A stretch of 64,000 nt of DNA from Candidatus Hydrogenedentota bacterium (GCA_018056705.1 JAGPFE010000012.1:1-64000); one strand, 5' to 3'; positions 35,370 through 44,245 are shown, counted from the stretch's first letter. Notes: a model not told the origin generated them from the letters alone. Numbers and translations: made by a program.

Positions 35370-35738
35370 ATGGGAGAAGCGTGTCTCGTGCTTTTCGTGG
35401 CCATCGAATCCATCGTGTTTGCCTGGATTTTCGGGCTCAGGCAGGGCTGGGAGGAAATGCACCGGGGCGCGGACATCCGCCTGCCGAAGATTTTCTATTA
35501 CATCATCCAGTGGGTCACGCCGACTTTCGTGGTCGTGATCGTCATGTGGTGGCTGGGCGGCAGTTTTCGGGACAAACTGCTGATGGTGGGGGTTCCGCCG
35601 GAAAGCAGGCCGTTCCTCTGGCTGGCCCGGATCATAATGATCGGCATGCTCGTATTCCTGCTGGCAGGCATCCGCCACGCGTGGCGCACCCATCCGAAGT
35701 TTTTTGAAACCATCGAGAAGGAGCCCATTGAGCCATGA
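35370..35738 (+). pseudogene. C-terminal part of the same NSS transporter, in frame after the stop
   Basis: 122 codons from the first in-frame ATG, in the same frame as the preceding 395 codons and with only four codons between. It has two membrane spans (VLFVAIESIVFAWIFGL, VTPTFVVVIVMWWL) and a third (IIMIGMLVFLLAGI), as expected for the end of an NSS carrier. No ribosome-binding site precedes the ATG, so independent translation is unlikely. Together with 34170-35357 it restores a 522-residue carrier. Its stop overlaps the small-subunit start (ATGA). Confidence 0.8.
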
Positions 35739-35866
35739 GCCTCATCTCCTGGTGTTACATGCTGCTCACCTGGGCGGCCATCATCGGCCTGAACGTGTTC
35801 TGTTTCTACCAGATTTTCACGCGCCGGAATGGCGGAGAAAACACATCGCCTGGTAACAAGGAATGA
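35735..35866 (+). CDS. MetS-like NSS transporter small subunit
   Basis: A 43-codon gene starting inside the transporter stop (ATGA). The product begins MSLISWCYMLLTWAAIIGLN and has a single membrane span followed by a basic, polar tail (YQIFTRRNGGE). Many bacterial NSS carriers are followed by a one-span small subunit (MetS of the Corynebacterium MetPS methionine/alanine system is the known example). Position, length and topology fit; sequence identity could not be tested. Confidence 0.75.
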   Translation: MSLISWCYMLLTWAAIIGLNVFCFYQIFTRRNGGENTSPGNKE

Positions 35867-35926
35867 CTGGACACCCTGAAGGGGTTATTTCAGAGTAGGA
35901 CGATCAAACCGAAAGGAGGATCCAGT

Positions 35927-36541
35927 ATGCGCATGACGCGACAGTGGTACATGTCTGGCGTAGGTATGGGCACCGTGGTTCTTGCCGTGTTATCCCTGGT
36001 AACACTGGGTTGCGAGGGAACCGCTACCGCCCAGGTGGAACCGGGACAGGCCATGCCCAATTTCACCTTGAATGACCTTGACGGCAAGTCACACAGCCTG
36101 ACCGATTTCAAGGGCAAGATCGTGGTCATCGAGTTCTGTTCCCACAATTGCCCGTATTCCCGGGGTACTGACCCCCAATTAATCGAACTGGCGAACAAGT
36201 ACGCGGAAAAAGGAGTGGTCGTTCTGGGGATCGACTCCAACACGCCGAACGACGTGGAATCGATCAGGAAGTATGCCGAGGAAAAAGGGAAGAAGTACCC
36301 CATCCTGAAGGACGTGGATAACGTCTACGCGGACAAGGTGGGCGCGACCCGCACGCCGGAAGTATTCGTGGTCGACAAGGAAGGAAAAGTAGCGTATCAT
36401 GGGGCGTTCGATGACCGGAAGAACCCGGAGAAACCGGGCGAAACGCCCTACGTGGAAAACGCCGTGAAAGCCCTGCTGGAGGGCAAGCCCGTGGCCACGC
36501 CTACCGCCAAGGCGTGGGGTTGCACCATTAAACGAAAATAA
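35927..36541 (+). CDS. Thioredoxin-fold lipoprotein (AhpC/TSA-like redoxin)
   Basis: 204 aa. The signal peptide ends in a lipobox (LSLVTLGC), so the protein is probably anchored to a membrane facing the periplasm. The redoxin domain (PGQAMPNFTLNDLDGKSHSL) has CSHNCPYS in place of the usual CxxC or TxxC, leaving two Cys with three residues between, then ATRTPEVFVVDKEGK with the cis-Pro. A strong AAAGGAGGA lies before the ATG. The next redoxin lipoprotein begins 9 bp after the stop, suggesting a shared oxidative or disulfide task. Confidence 0.88.
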   Translation: MRMTRQWYMSGVGMGTVVLAVLSLVTLGCEGTATAQVEPGQAMPNFTLNDLDGKSHSLTDFKGKIVVIEFCSHNCPYSRGTDPQLIELANKYAEKGVVVLGIDSNTPNDVESIRKYAEEKGKKYPILKDVDNVYADKVGATRTPEVFVVDKEGKVAYHGAFDDRKNPEKPGETPYVENAVKALLEGKPVATPTAKAWGCTIKRK

Positions 36542-36550
36542 GGAAATCAG

Positions 36551-37078
36551 ATGAAGAAACCATGCTTACGCCTGGTACTGCTGGCAGGTCTGGCCGGCTT
36601 GTTACCAGTTTTTTCCTGCTCCGCCCAGCCACCCACGCCGGAGGAACTGAAAAACGCCAGGGTGGATGCCATTACCATCGCCGCCGCCGAGCAACTGCTC
36701 AAAGACGCGAAGGGTAAGGTCGTGGTAGTCAACCTGTGGGCGACGTGGTGTCCTCCCTGCCGGGCGGAATTACCAGACCTGAACGCGTTCTACAAGGAGT
36801 CGGATAAAGACAAGGTCGTGTTCCTGTCTTTTTCCGTGGATGATCCGGAGGAACTGGAAAAGACGGTACGTCCTTTTGTCGCAAAGCAGCAACTGGCGTT
36901 TCCCGTCCATATCCTGAAGGATCCCGACCTGGAGGCGCTGTCCAAGAAACTGGGGGTTGAACTGGAAGGCGCGATCCCTACCACCATCGTCTACAACCGG
37001 GAGGGTAAACCCTCCAAGCCCTGGGTGGGCGGCATCAGCAAGAAAGAACTTCAGGATCTCGTGAAACCCCTCCTGTGA
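36551..37078 (+). CDS. TlpA/ResA-like thiol-disulfide reductase lipoprotein
   Basis: 175 aa. A short signal peptide ends at LLPVFSC, a plausible though imperfect lipobox. The thioredoxin domain contains WATWCPPCRAELPDL (CxxC redox site) and the cis-Pro motif GAIPTTIVYNREGK. This is the TlpA/ResA type that reduces periplasmic disulfides, for example in cytochrome c maturation. It is co-transcribed with the preceding redoxin and followed by a terminator. Confidence 0.9.
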   Translation: MKKPCLRLVLLAGLAGLLPVFSCSAQPPTPEELKNARVDAITIAAAEQLLKDAKGKVVVVNLWATWCPPCRAELPDLNAFYKESDKDKVVFLSFSVDDPEELEKTVRPFVAKQQLAFPVHILKDPDLEALSKKLGVELEGAIPTTIVYNREGKPSKPWVGGISKKELQDLVKPLL

Positions 37079-37099
37079 ACATTCCCGCGAGGTGGTAAC

Positions 37100-37134
37100 G
37101 CGGCCTGGAAAATGTTTTCCAGGTCGCTTTTTTT
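37100..37134 (+). terminator. Intrinsic terminator after the redoxin pair
   Basis: A 13-bp stem GCGGCCTGGAAAA/TTTTCCAGGTCGC (one G-U pair, 2-nt loop) is followed by seven T residues. Confidence 0.9.
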
Positions 37135-37244
37135 GTTCCGGCAAGAGACCTCCCCTGAAACCCGGTGGCGACATCGATGGTCCAACGAATCGGGTACAGG
37201 TGTGCCCGTGGAGTGGAGTTCTTTAACCCTGAGAGGAACGTAAA

Positions 37245-38696
37245 ATGCGCGGGTTTTACCAGTTTCGGTGGATAGCGTTGGCGATTTGCGCGCTCGCGAT
37301 TTCGGTGACGGGATTTGGAGCGGACCACCTCCGGGCCCCGGAGGGCGCGCGCACGCCGCTGGACGAGTACGTGGCCCAGCCCGATCCCCACTACGCGTGG
37401 GAAATCGTGACCACCTTCGAAGGGGACAATTTCACCAGTTACACGATTGATCTGACCTCCCAGGCCTGGCAGCCGCCCGAGAAGGTGGATCCCACCATAT
37501 GGAAACACTGGCTAACCGTGGTGGTACCGAAAGAAGTTAAGTCCGACAAGGCGTTACTGCTCATTGGCGGTGGGAGCAATAAATCCGATGCCCCCAAGGC
37601 GGCCTCGGCCGTTGTCCGGCAGGCCGCTTTATCCAGTGGCGCGGTATGCGCGGAACTGGGCCAGATCCCCAACCAGCCCACGGTGTTCGAATCGGACGGC
37701 CGGAAACGCTCGGAAGATGCCATCATCGCGTACGGCTGGGCGAAGTTCATGCGCTCGGGGGATCCCCTGTGGCTGTTGCGCCTGCCCATGACCAAGGCCG
37801 CCGTGCGCGCGATGGATACCATCCAGGACATGTGCGCCAAGTTGGAACCGCGTCCCGTCCCCATCAACGGTTTCGTGGTGGTAGGGGGGTCGAAACGGGG
37901 CTGGACCACCTGGACCACCGCGGCAGTGGATAACCGGGTGGTGGCCTGCATGCCCGCCGTCATCGACCTGCTGAACATGGTGCCCTCGTTCATTCACCAT
38001 TACCAGGCATACGGGAACTGGGCTCCGGCCGTCTTCGACTACGTGAAGGAAGGCGTCATGGGGTGGATGAATTCCCCGGAAATGGACGCGCTGTGCCGCA
38101 TCGTGGAACCCTACAGTTACCGGGACCGGTTGACCATGCCCAAGTACATCGTGAACGCGGCGGGGGACCAGTTCTTCCTGAACGATTCCTGGAAGTTCTA
38201 CCTGCATGACCTGCAGGGACCGACATGGATCCGGTACTGCCCCAATTCGGGACATGGCCTGGAGAACGCGAAACCCTACGAGGCAGCCACCGCTTTTCTG
38301 CGGTTCATCGCGGAAAATAAGCCCGTTCCCACCTACCAGTGGACCTTCGAAGACGCCAACACCGTCCGCGTGACGGCCGACACGAAACCCCTGGCCGTGA
38401 AACTCTGGCAGGCCACCAACCCCGAACGACGGGATTTCAAGGTGGATACCTTCGGGCGGAACTGGACCAGCACGGACCTGCAACCGGAACCGGACGGTTC
38501 CTGGCGAGCACGGGTGGAACCCCCCGAAAAAGGCTGGACGGCCTTCCTGGTCGAACTGACCTTCCCCGGCCCGGGCGAGGAAACCTTCGTGGTCACCACC
38601 CCCACCCAGGTGGTTCCCGATACCCTGCCCAATGATCCACCCAAGCCGGGAGACTGGTCGGAAGGTTTCCTGCACAAAAAACCGTCCGGCAACTAA
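37245..38696 (+). CDS. PhoPQ-activated pathogenicity-related protein (PqaA-like), exported
   Basis: 483 aa with an N-terminal signal peptide (WIALAICALAISVTGFGA). It belongs to the PhoPQ_related alpha/beta-hydrolase family: a characteristic start (TPLDEYVAQPDPHYAWEI), LLIGGGSN, the nucleophile elbow VVVGGSKRGWTTW (Ser), and a late His in NSGHGLENA. The family is named after Salmonella PqaA but is common in environmental PVC bacteria; its substrate is unknown. GAGAGGAA precedes the ATG. No operon partner is obvious. Confidence 0.92.
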   Translation: MRGFYQFRWIALAICALAISVTGFGADHLRAPEGARTPLDEYVAQPDPHYAWEIVTTFEGDNFTSYTIDLTSQAWQPPEKVDPTIWKHWLTVVVPKEVKSDKALLLIGGGSNKSDAPKAASAVVRQAALSSGAVCAELGQIPNQPTVFESDGRKRSEDAIIAYGWAKFMRSGDPLWLLRLPMTKAAVRAMDTIQDMCAKLEPRPVPINGFVVVGGSKRGWTTWTTAAVDNRVVACMPAVIDLLNMVPSFIHHYQAYGNWAPAVFDYVKEGVMGWMNSPEMDALCRIVEPYSYRDRLTMPKYIVNAAGDQFFLNDSWKFYLHDLQGPTWIRYCPNSGHGLENAKPYEAATAFLRFIAENKPVPTYQWTFEDANTVRVTADTKPLAVKLWQATNPERRDFKVDTFGRNWTSTDLQPEPDGSWRARVEPPEKGWTAFLVELTFPGPGEETFVVTTPTQVVPDTLPNDPPKPGDWSEGFLHKKPSGN

Positions 38697-38730
38697 CTTC
38701 GTGCCCCCTCTTTCTTCCTCTTCCTCCTGC

Positions 38731-38769
38731 GCGCGGGGCCGTATCGGAAATATCCATACGGCCCCGCGC
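38731..38769. terminator. GC-rich hairpin between the PhoPQ-related gene and murB
   Basis: A 14-bp stem GCGCGGGGCCGTAT/ATACGGCCCCGCGC with an 11-nt loop. There is no T-run, so it may be a weak terminator or an mRNA-stabilising structure. Confidence 0.5.
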
Positions 38770-38819
38770 CTTGTGAAGGTTTGATGGCCTTTCCGCGGCT
38801 ATGTCATACTGAGTTTCGT

Positions 38820-39776
38820 ATGAACACGCGCCCCATAATCCCCGTCACCACGCAACCCGACTTCACGGCGGATATCCCGTGTCCTTTCCGGGAAAACTGG
38901 CCCATCGCGCCGGCCACCCGCTACCGCATTGGCGGTCCCGCGCGGATCGCCCTGTTTCCCCGTTCAAAAGAGGAACTGGATGCGGCCTGGAGGTGGGCCG
39001 CGCGGCAGCATCTCCCACGCCTGGTCCTTGGCGGGGGATCCAACGTGCTGGTATCTGACGCGGGTTTTGATGGAATCGTCCTGGTTACCACGGAACTCAG
39101 GGGCACGCGCGCGCTGGGCGATCATCGATACCGCGTGGCGGCGGGGGAACCCCTAGACCGCCTGGTACGGGAAATCATGTTAGCCCATAATTACGCGGGG
39201 GTTGGCGCCCTGACCGGCATCCCGGGCACCGTGGGCGGCGCCATGTTCATGAACGCCGGCACCGTAAACGGCGCGATCTGTGATTTCCTGGAATCGGTAC
39301 TGGTATTTGGACCGGAAGGCCCCCGAGAGGTCCGCATGGACCCCTCCCTCTACGGTTACCGTCACCAGGTTTTCCTGGCACCGGACGAAGTCATCGCGGA
39401 AGGGCTGTTCCGCTTTCAGCCGGCCGAAGAGGACCAGCAGAAGATCTACGATCACTACATCCAGCGCCGGCGGGAAAAACAGCCCGCGGGCTGGTGCTGC
39501 GGCAGCGTGTTCAAAAATCCCCCGGGGGACCATGCCGGACGACTGATCGAGGCCTGCGGCCTCAAGGGCGTCCGGTACGGGGGGGCCCTCATCAGTCCCC
39601 TTCACGCGAACTTCATCATGAACGACCAGAACGCCACCTTCGAAGACGTGCTGTACCTCATCCGCCTGGTCCGCGGAACGGTACGGGAACGTTTCGGCAT
39701 CGAACTGGAACCGGAAGTGCGGATCATCGGGGCTCCCCCGGATACCTGGAGACACGACCCAGCGCAAGGAGCGTAA
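38820..39776 (+). CDS. murB: UDP-N-acetylenolpyruvoylglucosamine reductase
   Basis: 318 aa; reduces the MurA product with NADPH and FAD. Motifs are RYRIGGPARIALFP, LGGGSNVLVSDAG (FAD), ALTGIPGTVGGAMFMNAG, the catalytic Ser in CGSVFKNPPGDHAG, and the late Glu in LEPEVRIIG. The 38820 ATG is preferred over an in-frame ATG at 38784, whose 12 extra residues are unconserved; neither has a strong ribosome site. The next gene starts 1 bp after the stop. Confidence 0.94.
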   Translation: MNTRPIIPVTTQPDFTADIPCPFRENWPIAPATRYRIGGPARIALFPRSKEELDAAWRWAARQHLPRLVLGGGSNVLVSDAGFDGIVLVTTELRGTRALGDHRYRVAAGEPLDRLVREIMLAHNYAGVGALTGIPGTVGGAMFMNAGTVNGAICDFLESVLVFGPEGPREVRMDPSLYGYRHQVFLAPDEVIAEGLFRFQPAEEDQQKIYDHYIQRRREKQPAGWCCGSVFKNPPGDHAGRLIEACGLKGVRYGGALISPLHANFIMNDQNATFEDVLYLIRLVRGTVRERFGIELEPEVRIIGAPPDTWRHDPAQGA

Positions 39777-39777
39777 C

Positions 39778-40752
39778 ATGGAGCGGCATGAACTTTCACG
39801 ACGTGGGTTTCTGACGGGAATGGGCGGCCTGGCGGCCGCGGGTGGCATGTGGACCGCGACGGACGGCCACGCGGAGCCGGCGGCGTCGGATGCCCCGGGA
39901 GAAAAACGCTGGCAGGGGGGCGCGTCGCCATGGCCCCTCGCGCTGAACGCGAGCACCATTCGTCCCACCCCCATAGCCGAAAAACTGGAAATCGCGGCAA
40001 AAACCGGCTGGGACGCTTTCGAACCCTGGATTAATGACCTGGAAACGTACGAGGCGGAGCACGGTTCCCTCAAGGAATTCGCCCGTCGCGCCGAGGACCT
40101 GGGCCTGTTTATCAACAACGTGATCGGACTGTGGGACTGCATGCCAGAGGGCGAAGAGGCTTTCCAGGCCTCGTTGCCGGCCACCCGGGAACGCATGCGG
40201 CGGTGTGCTGAAGCGGGATCCCGGTTCGTGGCGGCCATCCCCGCGCCCGACCGTCCAGACTTTGACCCCAAGTGGGCCATTCATTGTTACCGGGAACTGA
40301 TGCGCATCGGCCGGGAGGATTACAACCTGCGGGTGGCTTTCGAATTCGTGGGGTTCATGAAGGGGATCTACCGATTCGGCGAAGCGGCGGGCATCGCCCT
40401 GGACACCAACGATGACCAAGCCTGCCTGATCATGGATACCTTTCACCTGTTCCGGGGTGGTTCCGGCTTCAACTGCGTGCGGCTCGTCCAGGGCGATTTC
40501 ATCGCCAACTTCCATGTCAACGACGTGCCCGGCGATGTGCCCCGGGAAGAACAGGGCGACGAACATCGACTGTACACCGGCGACGGCATCCTGCCGTTGG
40601 AACAACTGTTCCGGGACCTCAAGGCTATCGGCTATCGCCGTACCCTGTCCCTGGAAATATTCAAGCGGGAATACTGGGCCATGCCGCCCGAAGAAGTGGC
40701 CGCGCGGGGCAAGGAAAAACTGCTCGAGGTCATCGCCAGGGCGGGGGTATGA
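39778..40752 (+). CDS. Tat-exported sugar phosphate isomerase/epimerase-like TIM barrel
   Basis: 324 aa. It begins with a twin-arginine signal (ELSRRGFLTGMGGLAAAG). The rest is a xylose-isomerase-like AP-endonuclease-2 barrel with the usual metal ligands: Glu in VAFEFVGFMKG, Asp-His in LIMDTFHLFRGG, His in ANFHVNDVP, and Glu in TLSLEIFKREYW. Exported relatives act on sugars, in some cases 3-keto sugars, which fits the Tat-exported oxidoreductase at 4135. AAGGAG lies 6 bp upstream. Coupling to murB is by spacing only. Confidence 0.88.
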   Translation: MERHELSRRGFLTGMGGLAAAGGMWTATDGHAEPAASDAPGEKRWQGGASPWPLALNASTIRPTPIAEKLEIAAKTGWDAFEPWINDLETYEAEHGSLKEFARRAEDLGLFINNVIGLWDCMPEGEEAFQASLPATRERMRRCAEAGSRFVAAIPAPDRPDFDPKWAIHCYRELMRIGREDYNLRVAFEFVGFMKGIYRFGEAAGIALDTNDDQACLIMDTFHLFRGGSGFNCVRLVQGDFIANFHVNDVPGDVPREEQGDEHRLYTGDGILPLEQLFRDLKAIGYRRTLSLEIFKREYWAMPPEEVAARGKEKLLEVIARAGV

Positions 40753-40760
40753 GCCCCACG

Positions 40761-42236
40761 TCAATCGTCCAGGGTTACGCCAAGACGCGCCAGGTGGGCC
40801 CGCGCCTGTAACCTCGCCAGGGGCCATGCCTGGGGAGCCACATCCGCGTAGGCGTGGGCGAGCAACTCGGTCATGGAACGCGCGCCCCGCTCCAGGGCGA
40901 CCCGGATACGGTTTTCCCGTTCCAGCCTGTGGTCCCGGGTCCGGACGATCAATTCCCGGCCCTCGGTTTCATTCAATGGCCAGCCGTGGGCGGGCACCAG
41001 CATGGTAAACCCGGGAATTTCCAGCAGCTTATTCAGGCTGTCCAGGTAGGCGGTCATGTCTCCGCCATGTTCAGGAGAGATGAGGATGGTGCCGGGATTG
41101 CTCACGAGGTCACCGGCCACCAGGGTCCCCGTGGTTTCTTCCAGAAAGGCCACGTGATCGGGACAATGTCCCGGCGCGTGAAGCGCGCGAATCCGCCAGG
41201 GTCGAAACGGATGAGGCACCTCGATCACGTCTCCATCCCGCAACGGCCGGGAATCGAGCCCTGAAAACCGGGCGGTCAACAGGGGATGCCCATACACCGG
41301 AATATCCCAGGCCCGCGCCAGCGGTTCCACCGCTCCCGTGTGATCCCCGTGACCATGGGTGAGCAGGACCATGGCCGGGTGGGCACCCAGGGCCTGAAAA
41401 TCTTCCAGGCGTCCACGCAACAGGGCCTGCTGTTCCGCGTCCGACGGCCCGGGATCGATAATGGCCAGGCATTCCCACCCCACGGTGACGCAGTTGGTAT
41501 GGGTGGCCGGGGGCAACGTGTCGGTACGAAGGGGAATCACGGCTATCCCCGGGCGCGGCTCGATGAAGGGTGCGCGCCCGTCATCCCCCTGGGGCGGATG
41601 TTCGATCCGGTCCAGGACGTCCGATTCCGGCAGCCTGGCGAAAGCGCGCAACACGAAAGACACCGGCGTGGACAGGCGGATTTCATCCCGGCGCCACCTG
41701 TCCAGCGCGTCGGATGGGTCACACCACTCCAGCGCGGTCAGTTCGGGGGGATCCACCGCGGGAGGCGATACCGGCGGAAAGGATTCCTGCCGCACCAGGA
41801 AATAGGCCGTGTCAAATCGGCGCGGCACGAATACCGGGGTCACCCACCGGGCAGTCAGGCGAAAAAAACGGCCGTCGACGCGCGCGTTCCGGTCCGCCAG
41901 CACCCGGGAAAACCGTAATTGCCCGGAAAGCAGTCCCGCCCGTAACTCGGGCCACTCCCGCTGGGGAATGCCCTCCACCCCCAGGAGAATGCCGGTCTCC
42001 TCGAAAAATTCCCGGCAGGCCGCCGCGACAAACGGCGTGGCGTCGGGTGGCGCGTGCTCCACGACCACCTGGTTATCATCCTCGTCGAGTCGCCCGCCGG
42101 GAAAGGCGTGATGTCCGCCGAGAAACGCGAGACCTTCATGCCGTCTGGCCAGCAGGATGCGCCCCCGTCCATCCACGGCGATCACTACCGCCGCTGGCAC
42201 GGTTTCCACGGGATTCAGGCCGTCGGTATACCGCAT
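40761..42236 (-). CDS. Nudix hydrolase fused to metallo-beta-lactamase-fold (LACTB2-like) domain
   Basis: 491 aa. The N-terminal half is a Nudix domain: FPGGRLDEDD...FVAAACREFFEETGILLG keeps the REFxEExG helix but has about eight extra residues between the Gly-rich loop and the helix. The C-terminal half is an MBL domain (LLTHGHGDHTGA, HAPGHCPDHVAF, VAGDLVS, LVPAHGWPL) like LACTB2/glyoxalase-II proteins, ending in a winged-helix-like tail. The ATG at 42236 was used; a TTG at 42251 is an alternative. The substrate of neither half can be told. Confidence 0.88.
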   Translation of the reverse strand: MRYTDGLNPVETVPAAVVIAVDGRGRILLARRHEGLAFLGGHHAFPGGRLDEDDNQVVVEHAPPDATPFVAAACREFFEETGILLGVEGIPQREWPELRAGLLSGQLRFSRVLADRNARVDGRFFRLTARWVTPVFVPRRFDTAYFLVRQESFPPVSPPAVDPPELTALEWCDPSDALDRWRRDEIRLSTPVSFVLRAFARLPESDVLDRIEHPPQGDDGRAPFIEPRPGIAVIPLRTDTLPPATHTNCVTVGWECLAIIDPGPSDAEQQALLRGRLEDFQALGAHPAMVLLTHGHGDHTGAVEPLARAWDIPVYGHPLLTARFSGLDSRPLRDGDVIEVPHPFRPWRIRALHAPGHCPDHVAFLEETTGTLVAGDLVSNPGTILISPEHGGDMTAYLDSLNKLLEIPGFTMLVPAHGWPLNETEGRELIVRTRDHRLERENRIRVALERGARSMTELLAHAYADVAPQAWPLARLQARAHLARLGVTLDD

Positions 42237-42280
42237 TCCTTTCTCATCCAATCACCCGGGGAGAACACGTCCGGGGCCCG

Positions 42281-43642
42281 TCACGCTTCCCGCAGTTCCA
42301 GCGCGCCCAGGTCACCACGGCGTAACACGAAGTGGTCCAGGGGTGTCCCGTCCAGTCCGACGGAACGGTATTCCAGCGTTTCCGGCGTGACCCGGATCGC
42401 CTGCACCGAGCGGGTCTTGTCGTACTGTTTCGCCATCAGCCCGGCGAACTTCGGACCCAGGTCATACAGTTTCGGTCCCAGCACGGTGGTCACGTAAATC
42501 ACGCCCGGAGCATCTCCATCCACCACGCGATCTCCCGCGCACTTGAAGGTGCGCCCATAACAATGGTCATGTCCCTGGAGTACCAGGTGGACCCCGTGCT
42601 TTTCAAATAACGGCCTGAGGCGTTCCCTGAGCGCGGCGTTGTCCCGGCCCTTGGCCACCGAATACACGGGCTGGTGGAAAAAAACCATTTTCCAGGCGTT
42701 CCCGGCCTCGGCCAGGACGCGGTCGAGCCATGCCAGTTGCGCGTCGATGCACCGGGCAGACAGGGTATCCGGCCGGGACTCCTCGAGATGGTTGGCGTTG
42801 AGTGAAACCAGCCGGGCGCCCTGGTAATCCACGAAGTATGCTTCGTTACCCAGTTCCGGCACGTCCGTCGGGCCATTTTCCGGGTGGGTAAAGTGGGCGT
42901 TGAAGAGCGGGTGAGCCGTGTTCTCTCCCCAGCCCGCCTCATCTTTACGGTGGCGGCGGGTATCGTGGTTACCCGGGGTGGCCAGAACGGGCAGCCACGA
43001 GGGCGTGTACCCCATGGCGTCGTATACCTCGCTCCAGAGGGCATCATCGTAGCCGTTTTCCACCACGTCCCCCGCGCTGACCAGGAACCGCGCGCCTGAA
43101 TCCAGTCGCCAGGCCGCCTGGAACGCGGCCGCGCACTGGTTCCGGATGTCGTTCTGGATATCGCCCACGTACAGGAAACTGAACGGGGCATCGGCGGATC
43201 CGGCCGTTTGAAACGTATACCAGGGACTCCAGTTCGACCCGTCCCCCACGCGGTATAGGTAGGTTTTCCCGGGTTCCAGTCCGGCCAGGCGCGCGCGGGC
43301 CTGCCGGATTACCCCCGATTCCACGGTGATTTCACGCACCGCGGCCTCCGTCGTTTGAAAGGCAAGGTCCTTGATAGCCGCGTTGACGGACGGCGCCCAT
43401 TGAACCGCCGCGGTCTCGACGGGCCCGTCCATCCGCCACGCCAGGCCCATTTCCCGGGAGGCGTCTCCCCCCGGGCTGAGGGTGATCCTGGCGCATTTCA
43501 CGCCGTCCGCCAGGGCGCCAGTCGGGCCTGCCTCCGCGGCGCGGGCCGCTCCGGACATCCACAGTCCCGTGGATGCCATGACGGTTCCCAGGAATCCCCT
43601 GCGGGTGAGGGTTAAACCGGACTTCTGCTGGACAAATCGCAT
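42281..43642 (-). CDS. Tat-exported purple acid phosphatase-like metallophosphoesterase
   Basis: 453 aa. It has a twin-arginine signal (TLTRRGFLGTVMAS), then a fibronectin-like N-terminal domain of purple acid phosphatases (ARLAGLEPGKTYLYRVGDG), then the dimetal phosphoesterase core: YVGDIQND, SAGDVVENG, ATPGNHDTRR, FFHQPVYS and LQGHDHCYGR. It likely releases phosphate from esters outside the cytoplasm. AAAGGAG precedes the ATG at 43642, and it is divergent from the Fur-like gene. Confidence 0.92.
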   Translation of the reverse strand: MRFVQQKSGLTLTRRGFLGTVMASTGLWMSGAARAAEAGPTGALADGVKCARITLSPGGDASREMGLAWRMDGPVETAAVQWAPSVNAAIKDLAFQTTEAAVREITVESGVIRQARARLAGLEPGKTYLYRVGDGSNWSPWYTFQTAGSADAPFSFLYVGDIQNDIRNQCAAAFQAAWRLDSGARFLVSAGDVVENGYDDALWSEVYDAMGYTPSWLPVLATPGNHDTRRHRKDEAGWGENTAHPLFNAHFTHPENGPTDVPELGNEAYFVDYQGARLVSLNANHLEESRPDTLSARCIDAQLAWLDRVLAEAGNAWKMVFFHQPVYSVAKGRDNAALRERLRPLFEKHGVHLVLQGHDHCYGRTFKCAGDRVVDGDAPGVIYVTTVLGPKLYDLGPKFAGLMAKQYDKTRSVQAIRVTPETLEYRSVGLDGTPLDHFVLRRGDLGALELREA

Positions 43643-43767
43643 GGGATCTCCTTTCCATGGTTGTTGCTGATGGCGCGTCACGAAATGAATGGGGATGGTT
43701 ACCTGTTGAAGTGTATGATACGCGCGTGTTCTTTTTTTTCGAAAACGGTTAAGTTGTAATGAATCCC

Positions 43768-43782
43768 TTATAATGATAGTGT
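43768..43782 (+). promoter_or_regulatory. Overlapping -10 box and PerR-box-like half-site
   Basis: TTATAATGATAGTGT has one perfect half of the Bacillus PerR box (TTATAAT) and a degraded second half. It contains a consensus -10 (TATAAT, 43769-43774) for the regulator at 43807. This suggests autoregulation, by inference. Confidence 0.45.
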
Positions 43783-43806
43783 AAACCTGTTGAGAAGGAA
43801 TAACCC

Positions 43807-44226
43807 ATGAAAGAGGCCCCGGTCAGACGTCGGATGACCCGCCAGAGACGGATTATCCTCGAAACGCTGCGGTCAATGCGTACCCACCCCACCGCGGAAG
43901 AACTGTTCCAGGTGGTCCGCCAGAAAATGCCGCGCATCAGCCTGGGCACGGTATACCGAAACCTTGACGTGCTGTGCCGTTCCGGCCAGGTGCTGAAACT
44001 GGATAACGCGGGGCAGCAGGCTCATTACGACGGGGACGTGGGACGGCATTACCACATCCGTTGCGTGGAATGCGGCAGGATCGAAGATCTTTACCCGGCG
44101 GAGGTCAGCGGAATATCCTTCCCCCAGGTTCACAATCCATCCTATCGGGTACTGGGCTGGGCGTTGCTGTTCGAAGGCATCTGCCCGGACTGCGCGGAAC
44201 GGGTGGACCAGGAAGGGAGAAACTAA
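43807..44226 (+). CDS. Fur/PerR-family metalloregulator
   Basis: 139 aa. The winged helix is seen in MTRQRRIILETLRSMRTHPT and ISLGTVYRNLDVLCRSG. The metal domain has HYHIRCVECGRIEDL and CPDC, giving two CxxC pairs that hold structural zinc. The spacing and genomic context (ferritin and peroxiredoxin downstream) favour a PerR-like peroxide or iron sensor over Zur. It probably represses itself and its neighbours. Confidence 0.92.
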   Translation: MKEAPVRRRMTRQRRIILETLRSMRTHPTAEELFQVVRQKMPRISLGTVYRNLDVLCRSGQVLKLDNAGQQAHYDGDVGRHYHIRCVECGRIEDLYPAEVSGISFPQVHNPSYRVLGWALLFEGICPDCAERVDQEGRN

Positions 44227-44245
44227 TCAGGAATAATTACTGATT
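44225..44245. promoter_or_regulatory. Inverted repeat between the regulator and ferritin genes
   Basis: AATCAG and CTGATT flank 9 A/T-rich bases. The left arm overlaps the regulator's stop codon and lies about 43 bp before the ferritin start. It could be an operator for the Fur-like protein; it does not match the canonical Fur box. Confidence 0.4.

Noticed and set aside
38784-38819. Upstream ATG for murB
   Set aside because: The extra 12 residues are unconserved, and the ribosome-site spacing is too short.
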